DNA of 25,976 nucleotides from an uncultured Prevotella sp. (GTDB taxonomy: Bacteria > Bacteroidota > Bacteroidia > Bacteroidales > Bacteroidaceae), in assembly GCA_900554545.1 (NCBI GenBank), contig USHW01000031.1, positions 1 to 25,976 of the forward strand. Reading direction: 5' to 3'. The notes under the pieces were generated by a model. The model saw only the letters and a list, made by a program, of their open reading frames with translations, was not told the DNA's origin and ran no database searches. How positions within the stretch are numbered: the first letter of the stretch is position 1; the number at the start of each line of letters is the position of its first letter. This document shows, piece by piece, positions 1 to 6,885 of the stretch. A program made the translations under genes and the position numbers.

Positions 1-58
1 GGCTTTAACTTCTTAGCGACCGAAGGGAGCGATAACTCCTTTAACTTCTTTAACTTCC
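1..58 (+). repeat. Dispersed intergenic repeat, copy 1
   Basis: These 58 bases match 6683-6740 in the same orientation with about nine mismatches. The shared core is GCGATAACTCCTTTAACT. A third, degenerate copy is at 8031-8064. All three lie between genes. The function is unknown. Confidence 0.6.
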
Positions 59-67
59 AAAAAACAA

Positions 68-2167
68 TTAAGATATCGCTCCGAAATAAACATTGTTTTT
101 GCGCAGCGCGTCGAGCCTGCGCCACAGCACGGAATACTCGTTCTTTTGGCACAAGGGGTCATCGTCAATGATTTTCTGTGCCTCATCTCGCGCCAGCTGT
201 ATTAGCTGTCCGTCCTTCGCAATGTTGGCTATTTTCAGGTCGAAGGCCATTCCGCTCTGTTGCGTTCCTTCCAGGTCGCCCGGCCCACGCAGCTTGAGGT
301 CGGCTTCGGCAATGCGGAAACCGTCGTTGGTGGCGCACATTATGTCGATGCGTTTGCGCGTTTCCTCGCTCAGCTTGCGCTTCGTCACGAGTATGCAGAA
401 CGACTGTTCAGCCCCTCGTCCGACGCGACCGCGCAGCTGGTGGAGCTGCGAGAGGCCGAAGCGTTCGGCGTTGAGTATCACCATGATGGATGCGTTAGGC
501 ACGTTCACTCCTACCTCGATTACCGTCGTTGCGACGAGAATGTGGGTCTCGCGGCTGACGAAACGGCGCATCTCCTCTTCCTTTTCAGCCGGCTTCATGC
601 GGCCGTGCACCTTGCCGAGCCTGAACTCCGGGAACGCCTCGCGCAGCTGCTCGTAGCCCTCTTCGAGGTTTTTCAAATCTATTTTCTCGCTCTCCTTGAT
701 TAGCGGAAACACGATGTACGCCTGCCGTCCGGCGTTCAGCTGGCGGCGTATTCCGGCGTAGAGGCTTGTCGTCTGGTCGTCATACTTGTGCAAAGTTTCC
801 ACCGGCTTGCGTCCCGGAGGCAGCTCGTCGATTACGCTTACGTCAAGGTCACCGTATATGGTCATGGCAAGTGTGCGCGGAATTGGCGTGGCCGTCATCA
901 CCAAGACGTGCGGAGGATTGCCGCTCTTGTTCCACAATTTCGCCCTCTGTGCAACCCCGAAGCGGTGTTGCTCGTCGATAACCACGAAGCCGAGGCGCGC
1001 GAACTGTACGCTGTCTTCAATCACGGCGTGAGTCCCTACGAGTATGTTCACGCTGCCGTCTGCTAATCCTTCAAGCGTTTCGCGCCGCTGTTTGCCCTTC
1101 ACCGTGCCTGTAAGCAGCTTGACGTTGATGTCCATGCCGTGCAGGAACGACGTTATTGTGTCCAAGTGTTGCTCTGCAAGTATTTCCGTGGGAGCCATGA
1201 TGCAGGCCTGAAAGCCGTTGTCCAAGGCTATGAGCATTGACATGAGGGCGACTAAAGTCTTGCCGCTGCCCACGTCGCCTTGCAGCAACCGGTTCATCTG
1301 GCGGCCGCTGCCGGTGTCTTTCCGTATCTCCTTTATGACGCGCTTCTGCGCCCCTGTGAGGGGGAAAGGCAGGTTGTTGAAGTAAAATCCGTTGAAGTTC
1401 TTGCCCACGTTGGTGAACACATAGCCGCGGTATTTGCGCCTCCGGTCGCTTGCGTAACGCAGGATGTTCAGCTGGACATAAAAAAGTTCCTCGAACTTCA
1501 GCCGGTAGTCGGCCTGCGTTATGTCCTCGTTGCGTTTCGGGTTGTGCTTTTTCCTGAAGGCTTCGTCCCTCGGAATGAGTTTCAGGGGTTGCGTGATGAA
1601 CGGCGGAAGGGTCTCTGTCAGAGGCTCTTTCATGTTCTCAAGCATGCTCTTTATAAGCTTTTCTACACTCCGCGAGTTCATTCCGGCCTTCTTCATCTTG
1701 TCCGTTGTGATGTAGTAAGGCTGCAAACCCATCTGTGAAAGCTGCAGTTCCGAGGCCGGGTCGATGTCGGGATGGGCGAACTGGAAGCGTCCGCTGTACA
1801 CCGTCGGACGGCCGAATATGATGTAAGGTGTGCCCGTTTGCAGGTGAGACAGCATGTATTTCGCCCCTGAGAACCACACGATGTCGGCCACGCCGGTGCC
1901 GTCTGACACGTGAGCCACGAGCCTTGTGCGGTGCGCTCCCATGTCAAATGTCTCGAAACTAAGTATCTTCGCCTTGATTTGTACGAACGTTGTGTCGGCT
2001 GACAGCTCGCCGATGCGGTAGACGCGGCTGCGGTCTACATACTTGTAAGGGTAATATTCCAAAAGGTCTTTGTACGTCCTTATTCCCAGTTCTTTCTCAA
2101 GCAGGGCCTTGCGTCGCGGCCCCACTCCGGGCAGGAACTGTATGTCTTGGTCCAGTATGTCGAGCAT
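68..2167 (-). CDS. recG: ATP-dependent DNA helicase RecG
   Basis: This is the monomeric superfamily 2 helicase that regresses stalled replication forks and remodels branched DNA. The 699-residue product has the usual family length. An N-terminal helix-hairpin-like stretch (FLPGVGPRRKALL, about residues 11-23) precedes the wedge/OB domain. The helicase motifs are Walker A GDVGSGKT (297-304), DEQH (398-401), TATPIPRT (from 425) and QLRGRVGR (577-584). The C-terminal region includes the expected KLRGPGDLEGTQQSG segment. The start is the ATG at 2165-2167, which gives the family N-terminus. It is the last gene of a minus-strand series pdxJ, DJ-1, ispD, recG. The 99 bp separating it from ispD hold only imperfect GTTGGGTT-type repeats. 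Confidence 0.97.
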   Translation of the reverse strand: MLDILDQDIQFLPGVGPRRKALLEKELGIRTYKDLLEYYPYKYVDRSRVYRIGELSADTTFVQIKAKILSFETFDMGAHRTRLVAHVSDGTGVADIVWFSGAKYMLSHLQTGTPYIIFGRPTVYSGRFQFAHPDIDPASELQLSQMGLQPYYITTDKMKKAGMNSRSVEKLIKSMLENMKEPLTETLPPFITQPLKLIPRDEAFRKKHNPKRNEDITQADYRLKFEELFYVQLNILRYASDRRRKYRGYVFTNVGKNFNGFYFNNLPFPLTGAQKRVIKEIRKDTGSGRQMNRLLQGDVGSGKTLVALMSMLIALDNGFQACIMAPTEILAEQHLDTITSFLHGMDINVKLLTGTVKGKQRRETLEGLADGSVNILVGTHAVIEDSVQFARLGFVVIDEQHRFGVAQRAKLWNKSGNPPHVLVMTATPIPRTLAMTIYGDLDVSVIDELPPGRKPVETLHKYDDQTTSLYAGIRRQLNAGRQAYIVFPLIKESEKIDLKNLEEGYEQLREAFPEFRLGKVHGRMKPAEKEEEMRRFVSRETHILVATTVIEVGVNVPNASIMVILNAERFGLSQLHQLRGRVGRGAEQSFCILVTKRKLSEETRKRIDIMCATNDGFRIAEADLKLRGPGDLEGTQQSGMAFDLKIANIAKDGQLIQLARDEAQKIIDDDPLCQKNEYSVLWRRLDALRKNNVYFGAIS

Positions 2168-2266
2168 TGACCTTTCGGGTTGTTGGGTTTTAAGGTTATG
2201 TGGCTGTTGGGTTATGCGGTTTTACGGTGTTATTAGCCGGTTAAAGCGGTGTCGGTTATGCGGCGT

Positions 2267-2932
2267 TCAGCCAAGGATGCGCGCCATGCGGAGGTCGAAA
2301 GGAGTGGTGATTTTTATGTTCTCACGGTTCCCGTCGATGAGAGTTATCTCCTGTCCGATGCTGTCTACCACCGAAGCATCGTCGGTAAAGCTGTCCTGGT
2401 AAGGCTGTTTGTAGGCGCGTTTCAGCAGCTGGATGTCGAAAGCTTGTGGTGTCTGCACCAGCCGATAGCTGTCTCTCGGCACGGTTTCGGAGTTCCCTTG
2501 GCCATCGATGTGTATCAATGTCTCGACAACAGGTATCACGGGGACTACCGCCTTGGCCGTGCGCGCCGTCTCATAGCAGTTCCTTATTACCTCGACAGAG
2601 GGGAAAGGACGTACTCCGTCGTGTACTCCTACTATGCCTTCGGCGTCGTCAGGAATCATTGCCAGTCCGTTTTTTACCGAGTGGAAGCGTGTCTCCCCGC
2701 CCTCGGCCACGGTGTAAGTGGACGTGAACCTGTGTTTCTTGCACAGCTCGTACCAGTATTCGTGCTGCTCTTTCGGCAGGACAATGATTATTTCAAGGCC
2801 GTCTCCGCACTCTTTGAAGCGCTTGATTGTCTGCATGAGTACGGGCAACCCGTTGACAGGAAGGAACTGTTTGGGTATGCTTGCTCCCATCCTTGTGCCC
2901 TTGCCTCCGGCTACTATTATCGCGTAATCCAT
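2267..2932 (-). CDS. ispD: 2-C-methyl-D-erythritol 4-phosphate cytidylyltransferase
   Basis: IspD couples MEP to CTP to form CDP-methylerythritol, the third step of the non-mevalonate isoprenoid pathway, in the cytoplasm. The 221-residue product has the nucleotide-binding signature AGGKGTRMG (8-16), PKQFL (20-24), HDGVRP (104-109), QTPQAF (160-165) and NIKITTP (205-211). The ATG at 2932 is chosen because it puts AIIVAGG at residue 4, as in the family. An in-frame ATG 33 bases upstream would add 11 residues (MFTCQLKQQRY) that fall in the repeat-rich spacer and do not look like IspD. Confidence 0.96.
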   Translation of the reverse strand: MDYAIIVAGGKGTRMGASIPKQFLPVNGLPVLMQTIKRFKECGDGLEIIIVLPKEQHEYWYELCKKHRFTSTYTVAEGGETRFHSVKNGLAMIPDDAEGIVGVHDGVRPFPSVEVIRNCYETARTAKAVVPVIPVVETLIHIDGQGNSETVPRDSYRLVQTPQAFDIQLLKRAYKQPYQDSFTDDASVVDSIGQEITLIDGNRENIKITTPFDLRMARILG

Positions 2933-2944
2933 ATATCTTTGTTG

Positions 2945-3119
2945 TTTTAGTTGACAAGTAAACAAGCGTTAAGTGACGAGTAGACAAGAGACGAGCATAC
3001 AAGTTGATGTGTCTTGCCAATTAAGCGGATGACCTTATATATTTGTTCGCCCATTACTTGTTTGCTTGTCTCTTGTTGACTCGTTCCTTGTCTCTTGTTA
3101 ACTCGTCAACTTGTTTACT
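2945..3119. repeat. Low-complexity inverted repeat cluster
   Basis: The spacer between ispD and the DJ-1 gene is built from short variants of ACAAGTAAACAAG and GACGAGTAGACAAG on the left (about 2949-3004). Their reverse complements, variants of CTTGTCTCTTGTTGACTCG, fill the right side (about 3055-3119). The two halves are imperfectly inverted. No gene is seen. The right half runs up to the stop codon of the DJ-1 gene. Confidence 0.5.
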
Positions 3120-3678
3120 TCAGCATGAGGTGTTTGTACATCATGCCTTCGGCTATCTGGTCGGCGGTATGCTTGTCGGTGAGAGCCGCGAGCAGCGTGT
3201 AGGCGTAGGGCAGTGATGCCGCCGGGCCTTCGCCGGTGGTTATGTTGCCGTCCACGGTGCACAGCTCGTGCGTGTATTCCGCGCCTTCAAGGTATTTCTC
3301 AAAGCCGGGATAGCACGTTGCGCGGCGGCCTTCCAGCAGGCCGAGTCCGCCCAGCACCATCGGAGCGGCGCATATCGCGCCAATCATCTTGCCGCGTGCG
3401 TTCTGCTCTATTACGGCCTTCTTCACTCCGTTGTGGCTGTTCAGGTTGGTCGCTCCGGGCAGTCCTCCGGGCAGCATGATGAGGTCCGCATCGCTGAAAT
3501 CGGCGTCTTCAATAAGCATGTCGGCCTTTATTCCTACTCCGTGGGCGCTCTCCACTACGAGTTCTCCTGTCACGCTGACGGTCTTGAAGTCAACGCCGGC
3601 GCGTCGCATTATGTCTAACGGTATGAGGGCTTCTATGTCCTCGAAGCCCGTTGCGAGAAATTCATAAACTTTAGCCAT
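3115..3678 (-). CDS. DJ-1/PfpI family protein
   Basis: This is a 187-residue single-domain member of the DJ-1/PfpI superfamily, whose members act as deglycases, glyoxalases, chaperones or redox sensors. The nucleophile-elbow motif GAICAAPM places the reactive cysteine at residue 103. The conserved acidic residue in GFEDIEA is Glu16. These match Cys106 and Glu18 of human DJ-1. The start at 3678 gives MAKVYEFLATGFED, the normal family N-terminus. An in-frame ATG at 3705 would add nine residues. The gene lies 31 bases downstream of pdxJ and is probably cotranscribed with it. The older label as a thiazole-biosynthesis ThiJ protein is not supported by the sequence. The exact substrate is unknown. 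Confidence 0.9.
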   Translation of the reverse strand: MAKVYEFLATGFEDIEALIPLDIMRRAGVDFKTVSVTGELVVESAHGVGIKADMLIEDADFSDADLIMLPGGLPGATNLNSHNGVKKAVIEQNARGKMIGAICAAPMVLGGLGLLEGRRATCYPGFEKYLEGAEYTHELCTVDGNITTGEGPAASLPYAYTLLAALTDKHTADQIAEGMMYKHLMLK

Positions 3679-3709
3679 GGTAAATTGGTGTTTATCGTTT
3701 TTCAAATTA

Positions 3710-4423
3710 TTATTTAAGGCATTTCAGGTAAGCCTGTATTGTGGCGTGAAGCCCCATGTACAAGGCGTCGCAGATGAGGGCGTGGCCTATGCTTACCTCG
3801 TCGGTCCAGGGAATGTTCTGGTGGAAGTAGTGCAGGTTCACGAGGCTAAGGTCGTGTCCGGCGTTGAGGCCGAGACCGGCTTCGCGCACCGCTTCGGCGG
3901 CCTCTATGAACGGCTTTATCGCCTCCTCGCGGCATACGGGATAGCCCGAGGCGTAAGGCTCGGTGTACAGTTCCACCCGGTCAGCTCCGCACTGCTTTGC
4001 CGCAAAGGCCATTTCGGGTTCTGCGTCGATGAACACCGATGTCCTTATTCCTGCCTCCTTGAAGCGTCCTATCACGTCGGTGAGGAACGTGCGGTTGGCC
4101 TTTGTGTCCCATCCGTGGTTGCTCGTTATCTGGTCTTCGGCGTCGGGCACGAGTGTCACCTGCGTGGGACGCACTTCCAACACGATGTCGACGAACTTCG
4201 GTATGGGGTTGCCTTCTATGTTCATTTCAGTCTTCAGCAGTGGCCTTATGGCCCTTACGTCGCTGTAGCGTATGTGCCTTTCGTCGGGGCGCGGGTGCAC
4301 GGTGATGCCCTGTGCGCCAAACTTCTCACAGTCCAGTGCGGCTTGCAGCACGTCGGGGTTGTTGCCGCCGCGTGCGTTGCGTATTGTTGCCACCTTGTTG
4401 ATGTTTACGCTTAATTTTGTCAT
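3710..4423 (-). CDS. pdxJ: Pyridoxine 5'-phosphate synthase
   Basis: PdxJ condenses 1-deoxyxylulose 5-phosphate with 3-amino-2-oxopropyl phosphate to make pyridoxine 5'-phosphate in the DXP-dependent vitamin B6 pathway. The 237-residue product is a TIM barrel of standard length. It begins TKLSVNINKVATIRNARGG and contains TVHPRPDERHI (41-51, with His43), Glu70 in NIEGNP, and the C-terminal VSIGHALI segment. The gene is divergent from nadK, and the 144-bp spacer between them holds the palindrome at 4461-4484. It heads the minus-strand series that leads to the DJ-1 gene. Confidence 0.97.
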   Translation of the reverse strand: MTKLSVNINKVATIRNARGGNNPDVLQAALDCEKFGAQGITVHPRPDERHIRYSDVRAIRPLLKTEMNIEGNPIPKFVDIVLEVRPTQVTLVPDAEDQITSNHGWDTKANRTFLTDVIGRFKEAGIRTSVFIDAEPEMAFAAKQCGADRVELYTEPYASGYPVCREEAIKPFIEAAEAVREAGLGLNAGHDLSLVNLHYFHQNIPWTDEVSIGHALICDALYMGLHATIQAYLKCLK

Positions 4424-4460
4424 TTTTTACACTTTTATGGGCTTTACAGCCCCTTTTGTT

Positions 4461-4484
4461 CGGCAAAAATGTGTATTTTTGCCG
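4461..4484. promoter_or_regulatory. Palindrome with -7 box in the pdxJ/nadK divergent region
   Basis: CGGCAAAAAT and ATTTTTGCCG form a perfect 10-bp inverted repeat around a 4-base centre. The right arm contains a consensus Bacteroidetes -7 box for nadK, TATTTTTG (4474-4481). The left arm read on the minus strand gives CATTTTTG, one base off consensus, facing pdxJ. A dimeric repressor site or simply two back-to-back -7 boxes would both fit. No clear -33 TTTG is seen at the usual spacing. Confidence 0.5.
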
Positions 4485-4567
4485 TAGTTTATCCATCGGC
4501 AAAGTTACAAAATGTTTGGCATTTCCAAGCATGGCGCGGTGAAAAAGAATTGTAAAATCTGAAATTT

Positions 4568-5464
4568 ATGGCATCACGCAAACTGAAATTCGCATTGTTC
4601 GGCAACATATACCAGAGCCGCAAGTCGGCCTGCATACATGAACTCATGTCGTGTCTTGCGGCGCACGGCGCCGAAGTGTGCTTTGAAAAGCTGTTCTACG
4701 AATACCTTGTGTCGTCCGGAAAGGTGAAGGAAGGCGGCGCGGAGGTGTTCGCTGACGGCGACTTCACGGCCGACTTCGTCATCTCCATGGGCGGTGACGG
4801 CACGCTGTTGCGCGCCGCTTCGCACGTGGGTGGAAAAGGGATACCCGTCATCGGCGTGAACATGGGCCGTCTGGGCTTCCTCGCCGACGTTGCTCCCGAT
4901 GAAATAGGCATTGCCATCGACTCTCTGTACGGCGGCCTTTACTCTGTAGAGGAGCACACCGCGCTGACCGTCGAGGCCGACGGCAGGCCGCTGCAAGGCC
5001 CGTGCCACGCGCTCAACGACATTGCGGTGCTGAAGCGCGACAACGCCTCGATGATTACAATACACGCCAAGGTGGGCGGCGAACGCCTCGTGACTTACCA
5101 GGCCGACGGACTTATCGTCTCAACCCCGACAGGTTCTACGGCCTACTCCCTGTCAAACGGCGGCCCCATAATAGTGCCGCGCACGGGCACGGTATGCCTC
5201 ACCCCGGTGGCTCCCCACAGCCTGAACATACGCCCCGTGGTGCTTCCCGACGACATGGAGATTGAACTCTCCGTCGAGAGCCGCAGCCACAATTTCCTCA
5301 TAGCGGTTGACGGACAGTCGGAGAAATGCGCCGAGGGCACGCGCCTCTTAATCCGCAAGGCGCCATATACAGTTAAGATAGTCAAGCGCAACGGCCACAG
5401 CTATTTCGCCACCCTGCGCGAAAAGATGATGTGGGGTGCCGACACGAGGGAAGAGGGAAAGTGA
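4568..5464 (+). CDS. nadK: NAD kinase
   Basis: NadK phosphorylates NAD to NADP using ATP or polyphosphate and sets the size of the NADP pool. The 298-residue product contains the diagnostic GGDGT (75-79), a conserved ND pair (150-151) in HALNDIAVLKRD, and the glycine-rich motif TPTGSTAYSLSNGGP (from 186). The C-terminal segment has the usual DGQ motif. No Shine-Dalgarno sequence precedes the ATG, which is normal for this phylum. The likely promoter is the -7 box at 4474-4481. The downstream spacer is made of tandem repeats. Confidence 0.97.
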   Translation: MASRKLKFALFGNIYQSRKSACIHELMSCLAAHGAEVCFEKLFYEYLVSSGKVKEGGAEVFADGDFTADFVISMGGDGTLLRAASHVGGKGIPVIGVNMGRLGFLADVAPDEIGIAIDSLYGGLYSVEEHTALTVEADGRPLQGPCHALNDIAVLKRDNASMITIHAKVGGERLVTYQADGLIVSTPTGSTAYSLSNGGPIIVPRTGTVCLTPVAPHSLNIRPVVLPDDMEIELSVESRSHNFLIAVDGQSEKCAEGTRLLIRKAPYTVKIVKRNGHSYFATLREKMMWGADTREEGK

Positions 5465-5465
5465 A

Positions 5466-5538
5466 AATGAATAATGAAAAATGAATAATGAATAATGAAT
5501 AATGAAGAATGAAAAATGAAGAATGAATAATGAAGAAT
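5466..5538. repeat. AT-rich tandem repeat (AATGAATAATGA-type)
   Basis: About 73 bases directly after the nadK stop consist of near-identical units of AATGAATAATGA, AATGAAAAATGA and AATGAAGAATGA. They are polypurine-biased and read as open frame by chance. No gene or terminator is recognisable in this stretch. Confidence 0.75.
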
Positions 5539-5554
5539 TAATTTCCACTCCCAT

Positions 5555-5608
5555 CACTCCCAGTCCTCCCAGTCCTCCCAGTTCTCCCAGTCCTCCCAGT
5601 TCTCCCAG
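5555..5608. repeat. 9-bp tandem repeat (TCCTCCCAG)
   Basis: About six head-to-tail units of TCCTCCCAG or TTCTCCCAG alternate here, the first one incomplete. On the minus strand they read as a spurious LGGLGE-type peptide. Copy number is likely to vary by slippage. The array lies 27 bases upstream of the thioredoxin-like gene, in its 5' region. Confidence 0.8.
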
Positions 5609-5635
5609 AATACTCACCTATTAATATATAATGAT

Positions 5636-6157
5636 ATGACAATCAAGCACATCGTAATGTCGGCCCTCATGGCCGTCGCCTGCACACTGTCGGCCGTCGC
5701 GCAGGACGCCGACTCGCTTTACGCCAAAGACCTGCTGCAACCCGGCACGCAGGCTCCCGACTTCACACTGGCCGACCCTGACGGCACCATGCACTCGCTC
5801 TCGTCGATGCGCGGCAGCTACGTGGTGCTCGACTTCTGGGCTTCGTGGTGTCCCGACTGCCGCAAGGACGTACCGGTGATGAAGGAACTGCACGACAAGT
5901 ACGGGCAGAGGATAAAGTTCGTCAGTGTGTCTTTCGACGACAAAAAGGATGCCTGGACGCGCTACATCAGTTCAAACGGCATGGACTGGCTGCACCTTAG
6001 CGAGCTGAAAAAGTGGAAGCAGACCGAAGTGTCGCGGCTGTACAACATCAAGTGGATACCGGCCATGTACATCATCGACCGCCAGGGGCAGGTAATCCTC
6101 TCCACCGTGATGATTGAAAAGCTCGCCGCAAAGCTCAAGGAACTGCACGAACTGTAA
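5636..6157 (+). CDS. Secreted TlpA/AhpC-TSA-like thioredoxin-fold protein
   Basis: The 173-residue product is a probable periplasmic thiol-disulfide oxidoreductase of the TlpA/ResA type. A signal peptide covers about residues 1-22 (hydrophobic core MSALMAVACTLSA, then AVAQ). The redoxin domain starts at PGTQAPDFTL. The active site is WCPDC (71-75) after VVLDFWAS. The cis-proline motif is present as KWIPAMYIID. WCPDC differs from the WCGPC of thioredoxin and is common in Bacteroidetes TlpA-like proteins. The partner substrate is unknown. The gene stands alone between two repeat-rich spacers. Confidence 0.88.
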   Translation: MTIKHIVMSALMAVACTLSAVAQDADSLYAKDLLQPGTQAPDFTLADPDGTMHSLSSMRGSYVVLDFWASWCPDCRKDVPVMKELHDKYGQRIKFVSVSFDDKKDAWTRYISSNGMDWLHLSELKKWKQTEVSRLYNIKWIPAMYIIDRQGQVILSTVMIEKLAAKLKELHEL

Positions 6158-6203
6158 GACATACGCGCACTGCGCAAGCCTGAAACAAGGCATTTTTGTA
6201 TTT

Positions 6204-6299
6204 GTCATGCCGCACGCCGATGCGGCATCCAGTGTTTGCAACCAATGTCATTTGCCATTGTTGGTTTTGTCTGGATGCCGCATCGGCGTGCGGCATGAC
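6204..6299. repeat. BIME-like palindrome of two REP-like arms
   Basis: The 29-base arm at 6204-6232 is the perfect reverse complement of 6271-6299. Each arm is itself a small hairpin with ATGCCGCA and TGCGGCAT around CGCCGA. Inside, AACCAATG and CATTGTTGGTT allow the fold to continue. The 96-bp unit follows the TlpA-like gene and resembles bacterial interspersed mosaic elements made of paired REP sequences. Confidence 0.8.
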
Positions 6300-6348
6300 T
6301 GTTACCGAGAGCCTCGATTGCATCCAAAGAAGTACAGCTAATCAAGCT

Positions 6349-6385
6349 CCCTCCCTTTGGTATGGTTGGGGAGGGTCTGCTTTTT
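6349..6385 (+). terminator. Possible rho-independent terminator
   Basis: CCCTCCC (6349-6355) pairs with GGGAGGG (6369-6375) across a 13-base loop. A TTTTT run follows at 6381-6385. The five bases between stem and T-run weaken the call. It could equally be part of the repeat-rich spacer. Confidence 0.35.
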
Positions 6386-6411
6386 AATTAAAAATGAAAA
6401 ATTAAAAATGA

Positions 6412-6463
6412 ACAATTATGATTTGCTTTGTTGGCAGACAGCCTTGAAGGTAATCATAATTGT
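6412..6463. repeat. AT-rich inverted repeat
   Basis: ACAATTATGATT (6412-6423) is the exact reverse complement of AATCATAATTGT (6452-6463). The flanks extend the symmetry imperfectly: ATTAAAAATGA on the left and TCCATTCTCAATT on the right. The layout resembles a small non-autonomous repeat. No coding potential is seen. Confidence 0.5.
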
Positions 6464-6490
6464 CAATTATCCATTCTCCATTCTCAATTT

Positions 6491-6570
6491 AAAAGGCGGC
6501 AAATTAGGAGGTAATATGCCGCCTTTTACCGCCTGAAAGGTGGCCTTTTACATTGCAATATGCCACCTTT
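6491..6570 (+). repeat. Pair of GGYGGC hairpins, related to 22301-22331
   Basis: Hairpin 1 pairs AAAAGGCGGCA (6491-6501) with TGCCGCCTTTT (6517-6527). Hairpin 2 pairs AAAGGTGGC (6536-6544) with GCCACCTTT (6562-6570). Both carry an AATATGCC segment before the right arm. The same hairpin type recurs at 22301-22331, where GCAATATGCCACC is identical. Each arm ends in a T-run, so these may also act as terminators. Confidence 0.65.
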
Positions 6571-6682
6571 TGCAACCACGCTGCAAATCCCTTTGAATAC
6601 AGGGGTTTCCGAAGTCCTTTCACATTGCCAGTTTACCGGCTGCCGTCGCTGCTTCAATCTGCCTATAAACAGAAAAGCATTT

Positions 6683-6740
6683 GGCTTTGACTTCTAAGCG
6701 AACGCAGTGAGCGATAACTCCTTTAACTGCTTTAATTACT
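6683..6740 (+). repeat. Dispersed intergenic repeat, copy 2
   Basis: This copy aligns without gaps to 1-58. The segment GAGCGATAACTCCTTTAACT is identical in both. It ends just upstream of the AraC-gene promoter region. Confidence 0.6.
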
Positions 6741-6771
6741 AATAAACGGCCGTGAAACGGAAAAAAACTTG

Positions 6772-6779
6772 TACTTTTG
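6772..6779 (+). promoter_or_regulatory. -7 promoter box for the AraC-type regulator gene
   Basis: TACTTTTG fits the Bacteroidetes -7 consensus TAnnTTTG exactly and is followed by C as usual. Transcription would start near 6787, giving a leader of about 100 bases before the ATG at 6886. No good -33 TTTG is seen. Confidence 0.5.
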
Positions 6780-6885
6780 CATTTGTTATGTGGCCCCGAT
6801 GTGTCGGTAGTCCGGCAGTACAAACGCTGAGGATTGCCGGGCGGACGCGCGTGTGGCTGCGGCAAGAACTTATAATTGTGAAGCT

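Noticed and set aside
93..1738. Several open frames on the plus strand opposite recG
   Set aside because: They lie antisense to a full-length, motif-complete recG and show no recognisable domains. High GC content at third positions explains them.
2249..2950. Plus-strand frame of 233 codons opposite ispD
   Set aside because: It is a shadow of ispD, which carries all expected cytidylyltransferase motifs.
5555..5608. CRISPR-like array
   Set aside because: The 9-bp units are contiguous with no spacers and there are no cas genes, so this is a simple tandem repeat.
5348..5617. Minus-strand frame with an LGELGGLGE-type repeat peptide
   Set aside because: It is the translation of the TCCTCCCAG and AATGAATAATGA arrays and runs into nadK antisense.
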